Under the pieces are notes generated by a model. The model saw nothing but the letters and a program-made list of their open reading frames with translations, had not been told where the DNA came from and did no database searches. Below, piece after piece: positions 20,338 to 30,364 of a stretch of DNA of 64,000 nucleotides. Positions within the stretch are counted from its first letter, which is position 1, and every line of letters starts with the position of its first letter. The stretch comes from an uncultured Clostridia bacterium (GTDB taxonomy: Bacteria; Bacillota; Clostridia; Saccharofermentanales; Saccharofermentanaceae), in contig CAMNGC010000006.1 in assembly GCA_946537885.1 (NCBI GenBank), positions 33,694-97,693 on the forward strand, given 5' to 3'. A program made the translations under genes and the position numbers.

Positions 20338-21876
20338 ATGTCCAAGAAAATCATAGCAGTTATAGATATCGGCTCTCTTACGGCCCGTATTAAGATATTT
20401 GAGATAGATTCAGGCGGCAGGCCCAAGACACTGGAGACAGTCAGGCTTCATACCATGGTGGGAACCAGAAGTTACAGGTCCGGCAATATAGATCCGGAGC
20501 TTTTGGATGAGATCTGCAGATGCCTGGTTAAGTTCGACTTGAAGTGCAGAGAATATAAGGTTTCCAGAGTATTCTGTGTCGCGACCAGTGCTTTCAGAGA
20601 TGCAGGAAACAAAGAAGTCATCATTGAGCAGATCAAGATCAGGACCGGTTTCAGGATCGAGGTTCTGGACAATTCTATGGAGCGTTTTTATCAGAATCTG
20701 GCAGTTAAGGAGAACATGCCTAATTTCAAGGAACTGGTCAGTAACGGTACCATGATCCTGGATATCGGTTCTGCTACAATGCAGGCGACTGTTTATGATA
20801 AATCCGAATTTATCTTTAGCCAGAATATGGTTCTCGGCTCACTAAGGATCTATGAGATGCTGAGCGATCTGCAGAATAGAACAACACATTATGAGGACGT
20901 TCTCGAAGAGTTTATCGCTCAGGATCTTGATGATTATCATGCGGTTGAGCCTAAAGGGATCATATATAAGAGTCTGATCGCTTTTGGCGGGGAGATGGGA
21001 TTTATCAAGATGCTGGCGGGGATCAACAGTGAAGAAAGTTGCATTATGTCCAAAGAGGCTTTCATGAAGGTTTACGAGTACCTGCTTAAGACAAGACCAT
21101 CCGATCTTACGCTCAAGCACAGTATCCCGTCGACGATCGCGCCCCTTCTTCTTCCATCTGCTCTTATTATCAGGAATATGACTGAGTATACGGGAGTAAA
21201 TGAGATCTATTTTCCGCATGTGTCACTGTCTGACGGCATTATTTATAATTATTGCAACAGGTATCTGGGCTATGAGCTGTCAGTCAATCCCGATGAGGAG
21301 CTGGTAAGGGCTGCCAAGAATGTTGCCAAGAGGTATAAGACCAGCCGCAAGCATATAGAATTTGTAGAGAAGGCAGCGCTGGATATTTTCGATGCGTCGG
21401 CAAAATTAAGCGGCATGAAGGAGCGCGACAGGCTTTTACTGAGACTGTCGGCTATACTTCACGAGGTTGGTAAATTTGTGCACGCCAAGGACCATAACAA
21501 TGCCGCATATGCCCTTATCAGGTACACTGATCTGATAGGACTTGACAGTGATGAGCTGGATATAATTGCTTTTGTAGTAAGGCTGTATCCTTCGTCTAAT
21601 CCTTATGATGATTATGAGTATAGCCACTTGCCGACAGCCAAAAAGGTCATGGTATCTAAGCTTACGGCTATGCTTCGGATTGCAGATGCTCTGGATGCTT
21701 CACACCGCGAGAAGGTGAAGAAGATGACTGTAACACTTCAGCCGGATAAGCTGCATATTTCTTGTGAGGCAGCGGCCGATATGTCCTTTGAAGAGTGGGC
21801 TTTTGAACACAGAAGCGGACTTTTCGAGGAGGTAATCGGTGTCAGACCTCAGTTGCGTATCAGGAGGCAATTATAA
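20338..21876 (+). CDS. Ppx/GppA phosphatase family protein with C-terminal HD-like domain
   Basis: IAVIDIGSLTARIKIFEI, FCVATSAFRDAGN, ILDIGSATMQATVY; LSAILHEVGKFVH; 1-nt overlap with ppk. Confidence 0.9.
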   Translation: MSKKIIAVIDIGSLTARIKIFEIDSGGRPKTLETVRLHTMVGTRSYRSGNIDPELLDEICRCLVKFDLKCREYKVSRVFCVATSAFRDAGNKEVIIEQIKIRTGFRIEVLDNSMERFYQNLAVKENMPNFKELVSNGTMILDIGSATMQATVYDKSEFIFSQNMVLGSLRIYEMLSDLQNRTTHYEDVLEEFIAQDLDDYHAVEPKGIIYKSLIAFGGEMGFIKMLAGINSEESCIMSKEAFMKVYEYLLKTRPSDLTLKHSIPSTIAPLLLPSALIIRNMTEYTGVNEIYFPHVSLSDGIIYNYCNRYLGYELSVNPDEELVRAAKNVAKRYKTSRKHIEFVEKAALDIFDASAKLSGMKERDRLLLRLSAILHEVGKFVHAKDHNNAAYALIRYTDLIGLDSDELDIIAFVVRLYPSSNPYDDYEYSHLPTAKKVMVSKLTAMLRIADALDASHREKVKKMTVTLQPDKLHISCEAAADMSFEEWAFEHRSGLFEEVIGVRPQLRIRRQL

Positions 21877-24194
21877 TGGCGGTAAAGAAGACAAAAAAGG
21901 ATGCTGTAAAGAATTCTCCCAAGGCGGCTCCGAAGAAGACCGGTAAGACGGCTTCAAAGACAACTGACAAGACAGGTAAGAAAAGCGGCAAGAACAGCAA
22001 ATCCGCTAAACCCGATAAGACAGCCGTTGTCGGTGAGTCGCGTTTTTATAATCGCGAATTGAGCTGGCTGGAGTTTAATGATCGTATTTTGCACGAAGCA
22101 AGAGATACAAAGAATCCTCTGTTGGAAAGACTTAACTTCCTGTCTATAACGGCTTCCAATCTGGATGAGTTCTATATCGTTCGCGTTGCTTCGCTGAGAG
22201 ATATGCAGAGTGTTAATTTCGAAGAAAAGGATATTGCCGGACTGACGGTAGGTGAGCAACTTGCCAGGATCGATGCCAAGACCAGAAAGTCAATGGCTCT
22301 GATGTACTCTACATATAACCGCTCGCTCTTGCCTGCATTGAAGCAGGAAAATATCCTGATCTGTGATTATGATGAACTGGATGACGAAGCAAAAGCTGTT
22401 GCCGATTCATACTTCAAGACGGTTCTCTATCCAATAGTAACCCCCATGGCTGTTGACGCTTCGAGGCCTTTTCCGCTTATCTATAACAGGATGCTTAACC
22501 TCTGTGTCATGCTTGAGGGAAGCGGTATCGTAAGCGGTCGGGAAGATGACAAGGCGACAGCCGGGACGGACAGTAAAGCAGACGACAGTGAGATCAACTA
22601 TGTGACTTTACAGATCCCGAATGTCGTTCCCAGGTTGTTTAAGATCAGGAGAGCGGAAGGCTTTGTATTCGTGCCTGTGGAACAGATAATCTCCGCCAAT
22701 CTCGATATGCTTTTCTTCGGTCAAAAAGTCCTTGCTTCTGCCTGTTACAGAGTTATGCGTAATGCGGATCTTGATATTGACGAAGACGAGGCTGAGGACC
22801 TCTTGAAGGAGATCGAGGAACAGGTCCGTAAGAGAAGGTTCGGCGAGATCATCAGGATCGAAGTTGAGGATGATATCGACGATGCTCTATTAGAGTTTAT
22901 TACAAGTGAGCTGGAGATCAATGATAAGGATATCTTCCGTGTAAACGGTCCTATCGACCTGACATTCCTGTCAAAGGTCGGCTCCATGGTGGGTAAGGAG
23001 AATTACGGGAATCTTCGCTATCCGGCTCACACTCCTGCGGCTCCCGCCATGTTCGGGGAATCGCTGGATAATATTTTCGATCAGATAAGAGAGAAGGATC
23101 GGATCGTTCATCATCCATACGAGAGCTTTGAGCCGGTACTCGAGTTCGTAAGACAGGCGGCGACGGATCCTAATGTGCTTGCCATCAAGCAGACGCTCTA
23201 TCGTGTGTCGAGCCAGTCGCCGATCATCGCATCTCTTCTCGAAGCGGCTAAGAACGGCAAACAGGTTATGGTATTAGTTGAGCTCAAGGCGCGATTTGAT
23301 GAGGAGAATAATATCAACTGGGCTAAGATGCTCGAAAAAGCCGGCTGTCATGTAATCTACGGCCTTGTCGGTCTAAAGACGCATTCCAAGATCACTTTGG
23401 TCGTTCGTCGCGAGGAAGACGGTATCAGGAGATATCTGCATCTGGCTACGGGTAACTACAACGATATAACCGCCAAGATCTATACGGATATCGGTCTGTT
23501 TACGGCATCAGAGAGCTTTGGTGAGGATGCTTCCGAGTTCTTTAATATGCTGTCGGGATATTCTATCCCTACAAGTTGGAGAAGACTTATTCCGGCGCCG
23601 ATCTGGATGAAGGATTATTTTGTAAGTAAGATCAGACGCGAAGCTGAGAATGCCCGGGCCGGAAAGGCTGCGAGGATCGTTGCCAAGATCAATTCACTCG
23701 TTGACGGTACGATCATCAAGGCGCTTTACGATGCATCTCAGGCGGGAGTTAAGATAGATCTGATCGTCAGGGGCATCTGTTGCTTAAGAGCCGCTGTCCC
23801 CGGTCTGTCCGAGAATATAACGGTTCGGTCCATTACAGGACGTTTCCTGGAGCATTCGAGGATTTTCTATTTCTATAATGAGGGGCATGAGGACCTTTTC
23901 CTGGCTTCTGCCGACTGGATGCCCCGTAATCTGAACCGAAGAGTCGAGTTGATGTTCCCTGTGGAGGATCGGGACTGCCGCGCGCGAGTCCTCGAGATCC
24001 TTGAGGTGGAATTAAATGACACGATACGTGCCCACTATCTCGAAGCTGACGGTACCTATCACAAGCTGGATCTTCGCGGTAAGATCAAGCTTGACAGCCA
24101 GGAAGAACTTATTAAACGTGCACAAGCGGCGGTAGCTGACAGGTATGTAGAGAATGAGACGATGTCTTTTGAGCCTGCAGCGCCCGTCGATTGA
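21876..24194 (+). CDS. ppk1: Polyphosphate kinase 1 with Lys-rich N-terminal extension
   Basis: RFYNRELSWLEFNDRILHEA, AIKQTLYRVSSQSPI, RRYLHLATGNYN, YFYNEGHEDLFLASADWMPRNLNRRVE. Confidence 0.96.
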   Translation: MAVKKTKKDAVKNSPKAAPKKTGKTASKTTDKTGKKSGKNSKSAKPDKTAVVGESRFYNRELSWLEFNDRILHEARDTKNPLLERLNFLSITASNLDEFYIVRVASLRDMQSVNFEEKDIAGLTVGEQLARIDAKTRKSMALMYSTYNRSLLPALKQENILICDYDELDDEAKAVADSYFKTVLYPIVTPMAVDASRPFPLIYNRMLNLCVMLEGSGIVSGREDDKATAGTDSKADDSEINYVTLQIPNVVPRLFKIRRAEGFVFVPVEQIISANLDMLFFGQKVLASACYRVMRNADLDIDEDEAEDLLKEIEEQVRKRRFGEIIRIEVEDDIDDALLEFITSELEINDKDIFRVNGPIDLTFLSKVGSMVGKENYGNLRYPAHTPAAPAMFGESLDNIFDQIREKDRIVHHPYESFEPVLEFVRQAATDPNVLAIKQTLYRVSSQSPIIASLLEAAKNGKQVMVLVELKARFDEENNINWAKMLEKAGCHVIYGLVGLKTHSKITLVVRREEDGIRRYLHLATGNYNDITAKIYTDIGLFTASESFGEDASEFFNMLSGYSIPTSWRRLIPAPIWMKDYFVSKIRREAENARAGKAARIVAKINSLVDGTIIKALYDASQAGVKIDLIVRGICCLRAAVPGLSENITVRSITGRFLEHSRIFYFYNEGHEDLFLASADWMPRNLNRRVELMFPVEDRDCRARVLEILEVELNDTIRAHYLEADGTYHKLDLRGKIKLDSQEELIKRAQAAVADRYVENETMSFEPAAPVD

Positions 24195-24217
24195 AATAAT
24201 AATCAGGAGAGCATTTT

Positions 24218-25330
24218 ATGAGCGTTATTATCAAAGATTACCCCTCGGCATCTCAGCCGGGTAAATACGATAAGCTGTCCAAGCAGTTTGTCATGACAAG
24301 TCCCAACGGATTAGAGGCATCGATCCTTACCTACGGTGCCTTGATCTCAAACCTTATGATACCTGACTCTAAGGGGAAGATAGCCGATGTAGTTCTGGGG
24401 CTTAAAGGCCTTGATGAGTATATGGCTTCCGGCGCCAATCACGGTTCCATAGTCGGAAGATCAGCTAACAGGATCTCGGGTGCGTCCTTTGAGATCAATG
24501 GTAACAAATATCAGATACCCGCTAATGACGGTCCCAATAATCTTCACAGCGGTAAGCCTGCCTATCAGAATGTCTTCTGGGATGGCAAGGTGATCTCGAG
24601 AGCCGGAGCGAACAAGATGGTGGAGGGATCCGGGATCAAAGGGATCGATGATGTTATCGACGATGCGGTGCTCCTAAGCTACACATCACCGGATGGAGCT
24701 TGCGGTTTCCCGGGCAATCTCGATACTCAGGTCCTCTACGCATGGACTGAGGATGACACCTTACTGATCCTTTATAGAGGTCTGTCGGACAAGGATACGA
24801 TTTTCGCTCCTACAAACCATGCATACTTCAATCTCGCTGGTCACAATTCCGGATCGGTTGCCGATCATCTGCTTATGATCGATGCGGATCAGGTTACTCT
24901 CAAGGATGAGTTTAATTGTCCTGACGGAAGATATATGGATGTAGAAGGGACGATCTTCGATTTCAGAAATGCCGATAAGGTGGCCAAAGTTCTTACTCGT
25001 GAACATCCTCAGACAGATGCTGCCATGGGTATAGACCAGAACTACTGTCTTAATATCGAACCCGGCAGATTCAGCTTCATCGCTTCGCTTGTTGAGCCTA
25101 AGAGCGGACGCGCAATGGAAGTCCTGACGGATCTTCCCGGTATGCAGATCTATGCAGGTAATCATCTTGGCGGCAATGATCAGAAGGGTGATATACCTTA
25201 TAAGCCATACGATGCAATCTGTCTTGAGGCCCAGATGTATCCGAATGCGATCAATATCCCTGAATTTGATTCCCCGGTGATCAAGGCCGGAGTAGCATCA
25301 TATCATGCATGTGGATATAGATTCGTCTGA
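24218..25330 (+). CDS. galM: Aldose 1-epimerase
   Basis: LTYGALISNLMIPD, VVLGLKGLDEY, HGSIVGRSANRISGA, APTNHAYFNLAGH. Confidence 0.92.
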   Translation: MSVIIKDYPSASQPGKYDKLSKQFVMTSPNGLEASILTYGALISNLMIPDSKGKIADVVLGLKGLDEYMASGANHGSIVGRSANRISGASFEINGNKYQIPANDGPNNLHSGKPAYQNVFWDGKVISRAGANKMVEGSGIKGIDDVIDDAVLLSYTSPDGACGFPGNLDTQVLYAWTEDDTLLILYRGLSDKDTIFAPTNHAYFNLAGHNSGSVADHLLMIDADQVTLKDEFNCPDGRYMDVEGTIFDFRNADKVAKVLTREHPQTDAAMGIDQNYCLNIEPGRFSFIASLVEPKSGRAMEVLTDLPGMQIYAGNHLGGNDQKGDIPYKPYDAICLEAQMYPNAINIPEFDSPVIKAGVASYHACGYRFV

Positions 25331-25354
25331 TAAAGCTAATACGGAGAAATAACA

Positions 25355-28060
25355 ATGAAAAGATGCACGTCAGCATTTCTTGCCGCCACATTCCTTATGA
25401 CGGCACTCTTATCTTGCGGCTGTAATGCCAAGAATGATTCCGATGATAACGGAACGGCTGCGGAAACTGAAAATGCCGTAAATGGTCTATCGACAGAGGA
25501 GGACGGAGAGGAGTCGCAGACACAGGCCCTTCCCATGACGGATATTCCCCTTGATGATGCTGACGAAGTAGGTGAGACCTCTGCCGACGGAAGTCTCACT
25601 ATGATCGAAAATACCGGCAGCTTAAATGTAGGCAATCTTACCGAGACCGGGTCAGGTTATGAGGGCATAGAAGGGACCGGAGATTATAATTACGGAGAAG
25701 CACTTCAGAAATCCCTTCTTTTCTATGAGCTTCAGCGCTCCGGTGACCTGCCGGAAGAAGTAAGGTGTAACTGGCGCGGAGACAGCGGTCTTAGTGACGG
25801 TAGTGATGTCGGCCTTGATCTGACGGGAGGCTGGTACGATGCAGGCGACCATGTGAAGTTTAACCTGCCGATGGCTTATACGGCGGCGATGTTGGGCTGG
25901 TCCTTATATGTTGACAGAGACAGCTATGAGCAGAGCGGACAACTGGAATACATTCTGGGAGACATTAAGTGGGTCACAGATTATCTGATCAAGTGCCATC
26001 CTGAGGATGAAGTCTTCTACTATCAGGTCGGCGACGGCGCTAGCGACCATTCATGGTGGGGGCCGGCCGAGGTTATGAATATGAGGCGTCCGTCATATTG
26101 CGTTACGAGGTCGAATCCGGGTTCGGCTGTTTGCGCAGAGGCTGCGGCCGCCTTGGCTACTGCGGCGATAGCTTTCGAAGAAGTTGATCCTGATTACAGT
26201 GACAAGTGTCTGGAACATGCTCTATCCTTATACGAATTTGCCGATTCAACAAGGAGCGATGCCGGCTATACGGCGGCTGACGGCTTCTATAATTCATGGA
26301 GCGGTTATTACGATGAACTGGCATGGGCCGGCGCATGGCTGTATCTGGCAACGGAAGATGGCGATTATCTGGATAATGCGGAGGCATGTTTTACTCAGGC
26401 GAACGACGATTATGATTGGGCTATGTGCTGGGACGATGTTCATATCGGCGCGGCAGTTCTTCTGGCTCAGATAACCGAGGATGACAAGTATGCTGCCGCT
26501 GTCGAAAAACACCTCGACTATTGGTCTGCCGGCACAGAAGACGGAGAGAGGATCACCTATACTCCACAGGGACTTGCGTGGCTCGATTCATGGGGATCCC
26601 TAAGATACGCTACTACCACGGCCTTTATAGCTGCCGTCTACAGCAGATGGGAGGGCTGTCCTTCATCCAAGGCTGATGTTTATTGGGATTTTGCCTTATC
26701 TCAGGCGAATTACGCTCTGGGTTCTACCGGTTTCTCATATATGATCGGCTTTGGCGATTCCTATCCGGTACATCCTCATCACAGGACGGCACAGGGATCT
26801 TACTGCAACAATATGAACGAGCCTTCTGATTCTCGTCATACGCTTTACGGTGCGCTGGTAGGCGGTCCTGATGCGTCCGACGGCTATACCGACGAGGTAA
26901 GTAATTACAATACCAATGAGGTTGCCTGTGACTATAATGCCGGATTTACGGGGTTACTTGCGGCTCTTTGGTCAGAATATCACGGACAGACTCTTATTGA
27001 CTTCGGTGCAGTAGAGAATATTGATTCGATCGAGTATGGCATAGAGGCCGGAATAAATGTTGAAGGTCCTGATTTTACTGAGATCAAAGCTTATGTATAT
27101 AACATGACCGCATGGCCTGCGAGATCTTCAGACAGTCTTGAACTCAGGTATTTTGTAGACCTCACGGAAGTATATGCGGCAGGCGGAGACGCTTCTTCGA
27201 TCGAAGTTACAACTAACTATATGCAGCACGGCAGGAGCGACGGCTTGAAGGTGTGGGACGAAGATGCGCATTTATACTATCTGTCGGTTGTTTTCGATGA
27301 AGGAGAATTATATCCCGGCGGGCAGGAGAACTACAAGGCGGAGATCCAGGTCCGTCTGCGTAATCCGAACGGAGTCTGGGATGCGTCCAATGATCCTTCA
27401 GCTGTCGGCTTATCCTCAGGGACGATGATCGACGGAACGAACCTGGCGCTATATGATGAAGGGACTCTCGTTTACGGAACTGAGCCGGGTGAGGGGGGTG
27501 CTTCTTCAGGCAATTTGGTGCTTCCCGTTAGTAACTCCGAAACAGATGACGGCAATCCTTCAACTGATCCGAATAACGATCAGGGAACACCGGGAGGAAA
27601 CAGGACAGCGGCAAGTGACTCCCTGAGCCTTAGTATCAGATATGACAGTATGTCCTCCGACTGCAACAGCATCTCCGGCACGATCGAGATAACCAATATA
27701 TCAGATTCTGATATTGATCTTGACACTCTTGAGGTTGAGTACTATATGACAGGTGCTTCCGGTGAGTCGTTCGTTTTCGATTGCTATCACTCGGCAGTTA
27801 TGACGACCAGTGGCGGCTATACCGGGCTTAATTCCACAAGCGGGAGCTTTGGGGCTGCTGACGGAGAGGCGGATTATTGTCTGACGATAAGATTCGGTGA
27901 CAAGATAGCGGTAGCTGCCGGCGCGGTTATCACGGTGAATTTTGCAGTGCATCGTCCGGATTGGAGCAATTTTAATGCTGCTGACGATTATTCGGCACAG
28001 GATGCAGCTAATATCGTTGTTACTTCCGGAGGGGAAGTCGTGCTTGGGAGCAGGCCGTAG
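25355..28060 (+). CDS. GH9 cellulase lipoprotein with CBM3c-like and C-terminal CBM3-like modules
   Basis: Lipobox LLSCGC; GH9 motifs YNYGEALQKSLLFYELQRSG, DLTGGWYDAGDHVKFNLPMAYT, HPHHRTAQGSY; Gly/Asn/Pro linker before the last module. Confidence 0.92.
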   Translation: MKRCTSAFLAATFLMTALLSCGCNAKNDSDDNGTAAETENAVNGLSTEEDGEESQTQALPMTDIPLDDADEVGETSADGSLTMIENTGSLNVGNLTETGSGYEGIEGTGDYNYGEALQKSLLFYELQRSGDLPEEVRCNWRGDSGLSDGSDVGLDLTGGWYDAGDHVKFNLPMAYTAAMLGWSLYVDRDSYEQSGQLEYILGDIKWVTDYLIKCHPEDEVFYYQVGDGASDHSWWGPAEVMNMRRPSYCVTRSNPGSAVCAEAAAALATAAIAFEEVDPDYSDKCLEHALSLYEFADSTRSDAGYTAADGFYNSWSGYYDELAWAGAWLYLATEDGDYLDNAEACFTQANDDYDWAMCWDDVHIGAAVLLAQITEDDKYAAAVEKHLDYWSAGTEDGERITYTPQGLAWLDSWGSLRYATTTAFIAAVYSRWEGCPSSKADVYWDFALSQANYALGSTGFSYMIGFGDSYPVHPHHRTAQGSYCNNMNEPSDSRHTLYGALVGGPDASDGYTDEVSNYNTNEVACDYNAGFTGLLAALWSEYHGQTLIDFGAVENIDSIEYGIEAGINVEGPDFTEIKAYVYNMTAWPARSSDSLELRYFVDLTEVYAAGGDASSIEVTTNYMQHGRSDGLKVWDEDAHLYYLSVVFDEGELYPGGQENYKAEIQVRLRNPNGVWDASNDPSAVGLSSGTMIDGTNLALYDEGTLVYGTEPGEGGASSGNLVLPVSNSETDDGNPSTDPNNDQGTPGGNRTAASDSLSLSIRYDSMSSDCNSISGTIEITNISDSDIDLDTLEVEYYMTGASGESFVFDCYHSAVMTTSGGYTGLNSTSGSFGAADGEADYCLTIRFGDKIAVAAGAVITVNFAVHRPDWSNFNAADDYSAQDAANIVVTSGGEVVLGSRP

Positions 28061-28198
28061 GAGAGCGGGTATATTCGATTCTTCACGAAAAGCTTGGGAT
28101 ACAGCGTGAATGCTTTAAGCAAAGGCATAAGCATGTTGCTTAAGGATCTGCTTAAATTCATGACCACAGAGATAGCAAATCTGTTGTCGCGCCGCATC

Positions 28199-29101
28199 TT
28201 AAAGCTTATTCGAATTGCTCCTGAACTGTTTTGGCGTGATCCCGTATGTTTTCTTGAAGAAACGGATAAGGTGGCTTGAATCGGAGAAACCAGTCTCCTG
28301 GCTGATCCTTGATATATCCATATCCGTGAATCGCAGAAGATGCTCAGCTTTATTGATCCGAACCTTTTCGATATAATCCTTGCAGGACTGTCCGTATATC
28401 TCGCGGAAGGACTTGGCAAAATACGAATAGCTCATATTGCAACGGGCGGCCAGCTCGACTATCTGCAGTTTCTCTCCTGAATGCTCGTCGATATAAGTCA
28501 GGATGTCTGTAATGGAATATTGAGTTGAGCTGTTTCTGTCGATATTTCCCGGCTCTACGCCACGGTTTTTGAATTCGCGGATAAGAAGGGTGACGAAACG
28601 CCCCACGAGTGAATAGATAATGGAATCATAGCCGTATGACTTAAGTGCATATTCTTTCAATAGCTCATCGAAAAAGACTCTTGTCCCCAGTTCCTCAGCC
28701 TGCTTGGATTCAAAGTGCAGATCCACGGACCTGTTCTTCACGAGGTTCATAAAATAATGATCAGGGTGCGGTATATACTCACCGTTGATATATATCCTTG
28801 CCGGGTTGATCTTGAGCCCTAAGAATACAGGTTGTGACTCGTCTTTGTCGGGGACTTTGCCGATATATTCAATAGAGTGGATGGTCTGTGGAGGGATGAC
28901 GATAAAGTCCCCTTCTTTTAGATCGTATTTCTGATCTGCCACGGTAACGCGGATCGGTCCTTTTTTCGCGAAAAGAAACTCGAGATAATAATGCCAATGG
29001 GAAAGCACCGGAAAGGGTTTGACGCGACTTGTGTCAAATTCAAAGATCTCGAATGGAGAATTAAGAAGATCGCTGTATTCATAGAGACTGTTGTTGATCA
29101 T
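28199..29101 (-). CDS. AraC-family transcriptional regulator (cupin sensor + C-terminal HTH)
   Basis: HWHYYLEFLFAKKGPIRVTV; C-terminal LAARCNMSYSYFAKSFREIYGQSCKDYIEKVRINKAEHLLR...SHLIRFFKKTYGITPKQFR. Confidence 0.93.
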   Translation of the reverse strand: MINNSLYEYSDLLNSPFEIFEFDTSRVKPFPVLSHWHYYLEFLFAKKGPIRVTVADQKYDLKEGDFIVIPPQTIHSIEYIGKVPDKDESQPVFLGLKINPARIYINGEYIPHPDHYFMNLVKNRSVDLHFESKQAEELGTRVFFDELLKEYALKSYGYDSIIYSLVGRFVTLLIREFKNRGVEPGNIDRNSSTQYSITDILTYIDEHSGEKLQIVELAARCNMSYSYFAKSFREIYGQSCKDYIEKVRINKAEHLLRFTDMDISRISQETGFSDSSHLIRFFKKTYGITPKQFRSNSNKL

Positions 29102-29264
29102 AGACCGCCCCTCGTGCCCAATAATAGATTTGTTCTATTTCGATGTTCCTTTGTTATTTTAATGGAAAAGCGTGCCAATGTATACTCATATCAGTGTCAT
29201 CTGAGGATGTGGCGGCAATCCTTAACATAGCGGCGAAGGCAACGGTATAAGGGAGGATCAAACT

Positions 29265-30281
29265 ATGAAGATATTGATGATTGGCGGTACGGGAACCATA
29301 AGCATGGCCATTACGAAGCTTCTGGCGCAGACGGACCATGAAGTTATACTTCTTAACAGAGGTAACAGAAGCAGCGAGCTTCCCGAGGGGATAAAGGTCA
29401 TCAATGCCGATATCAACAACGAGGAGGAGGCGGCGGCCGCAATTGAAGGAATGTCATTTGATTGTGTCTGCGAGTTTATCGGCTTTGTTCCCTCTCAGGT
29501 GGAGCGTGACTGGCGGCTCTTCAGAGGCAGGACCAAGCAGTATATCTATATCAGCTCCGCTTCGGCTTACCATAAACCTTCTGCTTCATATATCATCAAT
29601 GAAGGAACGACTTTGGCTAATCCCTACTGGCAGTATTCACGTGACAAGATCGCCTGCGAGGAATTTCTTCTCGAAAAGTATCGAACGGAAGGCTTCCCCG
29701 TGACCATCGTCCGTCCCAGCCACACCTATGATGAGCGTTCGGTGCCCCTCGGAGTACACGGCAATAAGGGCAGCTGGCAGGTCGTGGCGCGTATGCTGGC
29801 CGGCAAACCGGTCATTATTCACGGTGACGGAACATCGCTTTGGACCATGACTCACAACAGCGATTTCGCGCGTGGTTTTGTAGGCTTGATAGGCAATCGT
29901 TATGCCATTGGCGAGGCTTTCCAGATCACTTCCGACGAGACGCTGACCTGGAATATGATCTACAAATATATAGCCGATGCATTAGGAGTTGAACTCAAGG
30001 CTGTTCACGTATCTTCCGAATTCTTGACGGCGGCGGGAGACTATGATTATGAGGGCAGTCTTACGGGTGATAAGGCTGAGTCGGTCGTTTTCGATAATAA
30101 TAAACTTAAGCGTGCCGTGCCTGATTTCTGTACGAAGATGAGTTTTGAAGAAGGGATCAGGCGTACTATCGCGAATGTTCTGGCTCATCCCGAGCTTCAG
30201 ATCCCCGATCCCGAGTTTGACGATTGGTGTGACCGCGTCATAGAGGCATTAGACGAGGCGGCGGCCAAGGTTAGAGGTTGA
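29265..30281 (+). CDS. NAD-dependent epimerase/dehydratase family protein
   Basis: MKILMIGGTGTISMAIT, IYISSASAYHKP, VTIVRPSHTYDE. Confidence 0.88.
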   Translation: MKILMIGGTGTISMAITKLLAQTDHEVILLNRGNRSSELPEGIKVINADINNEEEAAAAIEGMSFDCVCEFIGFVPSQVERDWRLFRGRTKQYIYISSASAYHKPSASYIINEGTTLANPYWQYSRDKIACEEFLLEKYRTEGFPVTIVRPSHTYDERSVPLGVHGNKGSWQVVARMLAGKPVIIHGDGTSLWTMTHNSDFARGFVGLIGNRYAIGEAFQITSDETLTWNMIYKYIADALGVELKAVHVSSEFLTAAGDYDYEGSLTGDKAESVVFDNNKLKRAVPDFCTKMSFEEGIRRTIANVLAHPELQIPDPEFDDWCDRVIEALDEAAAKVRG

Positions 30282-30364
30282 TAAGTTTTTGCTAACTCGC
30301 TCTGTTATCGGGCTCGGGTTTGTTTTATAATCCGTGTGGAACAAAAACACGGAGTGCTTAAGTT

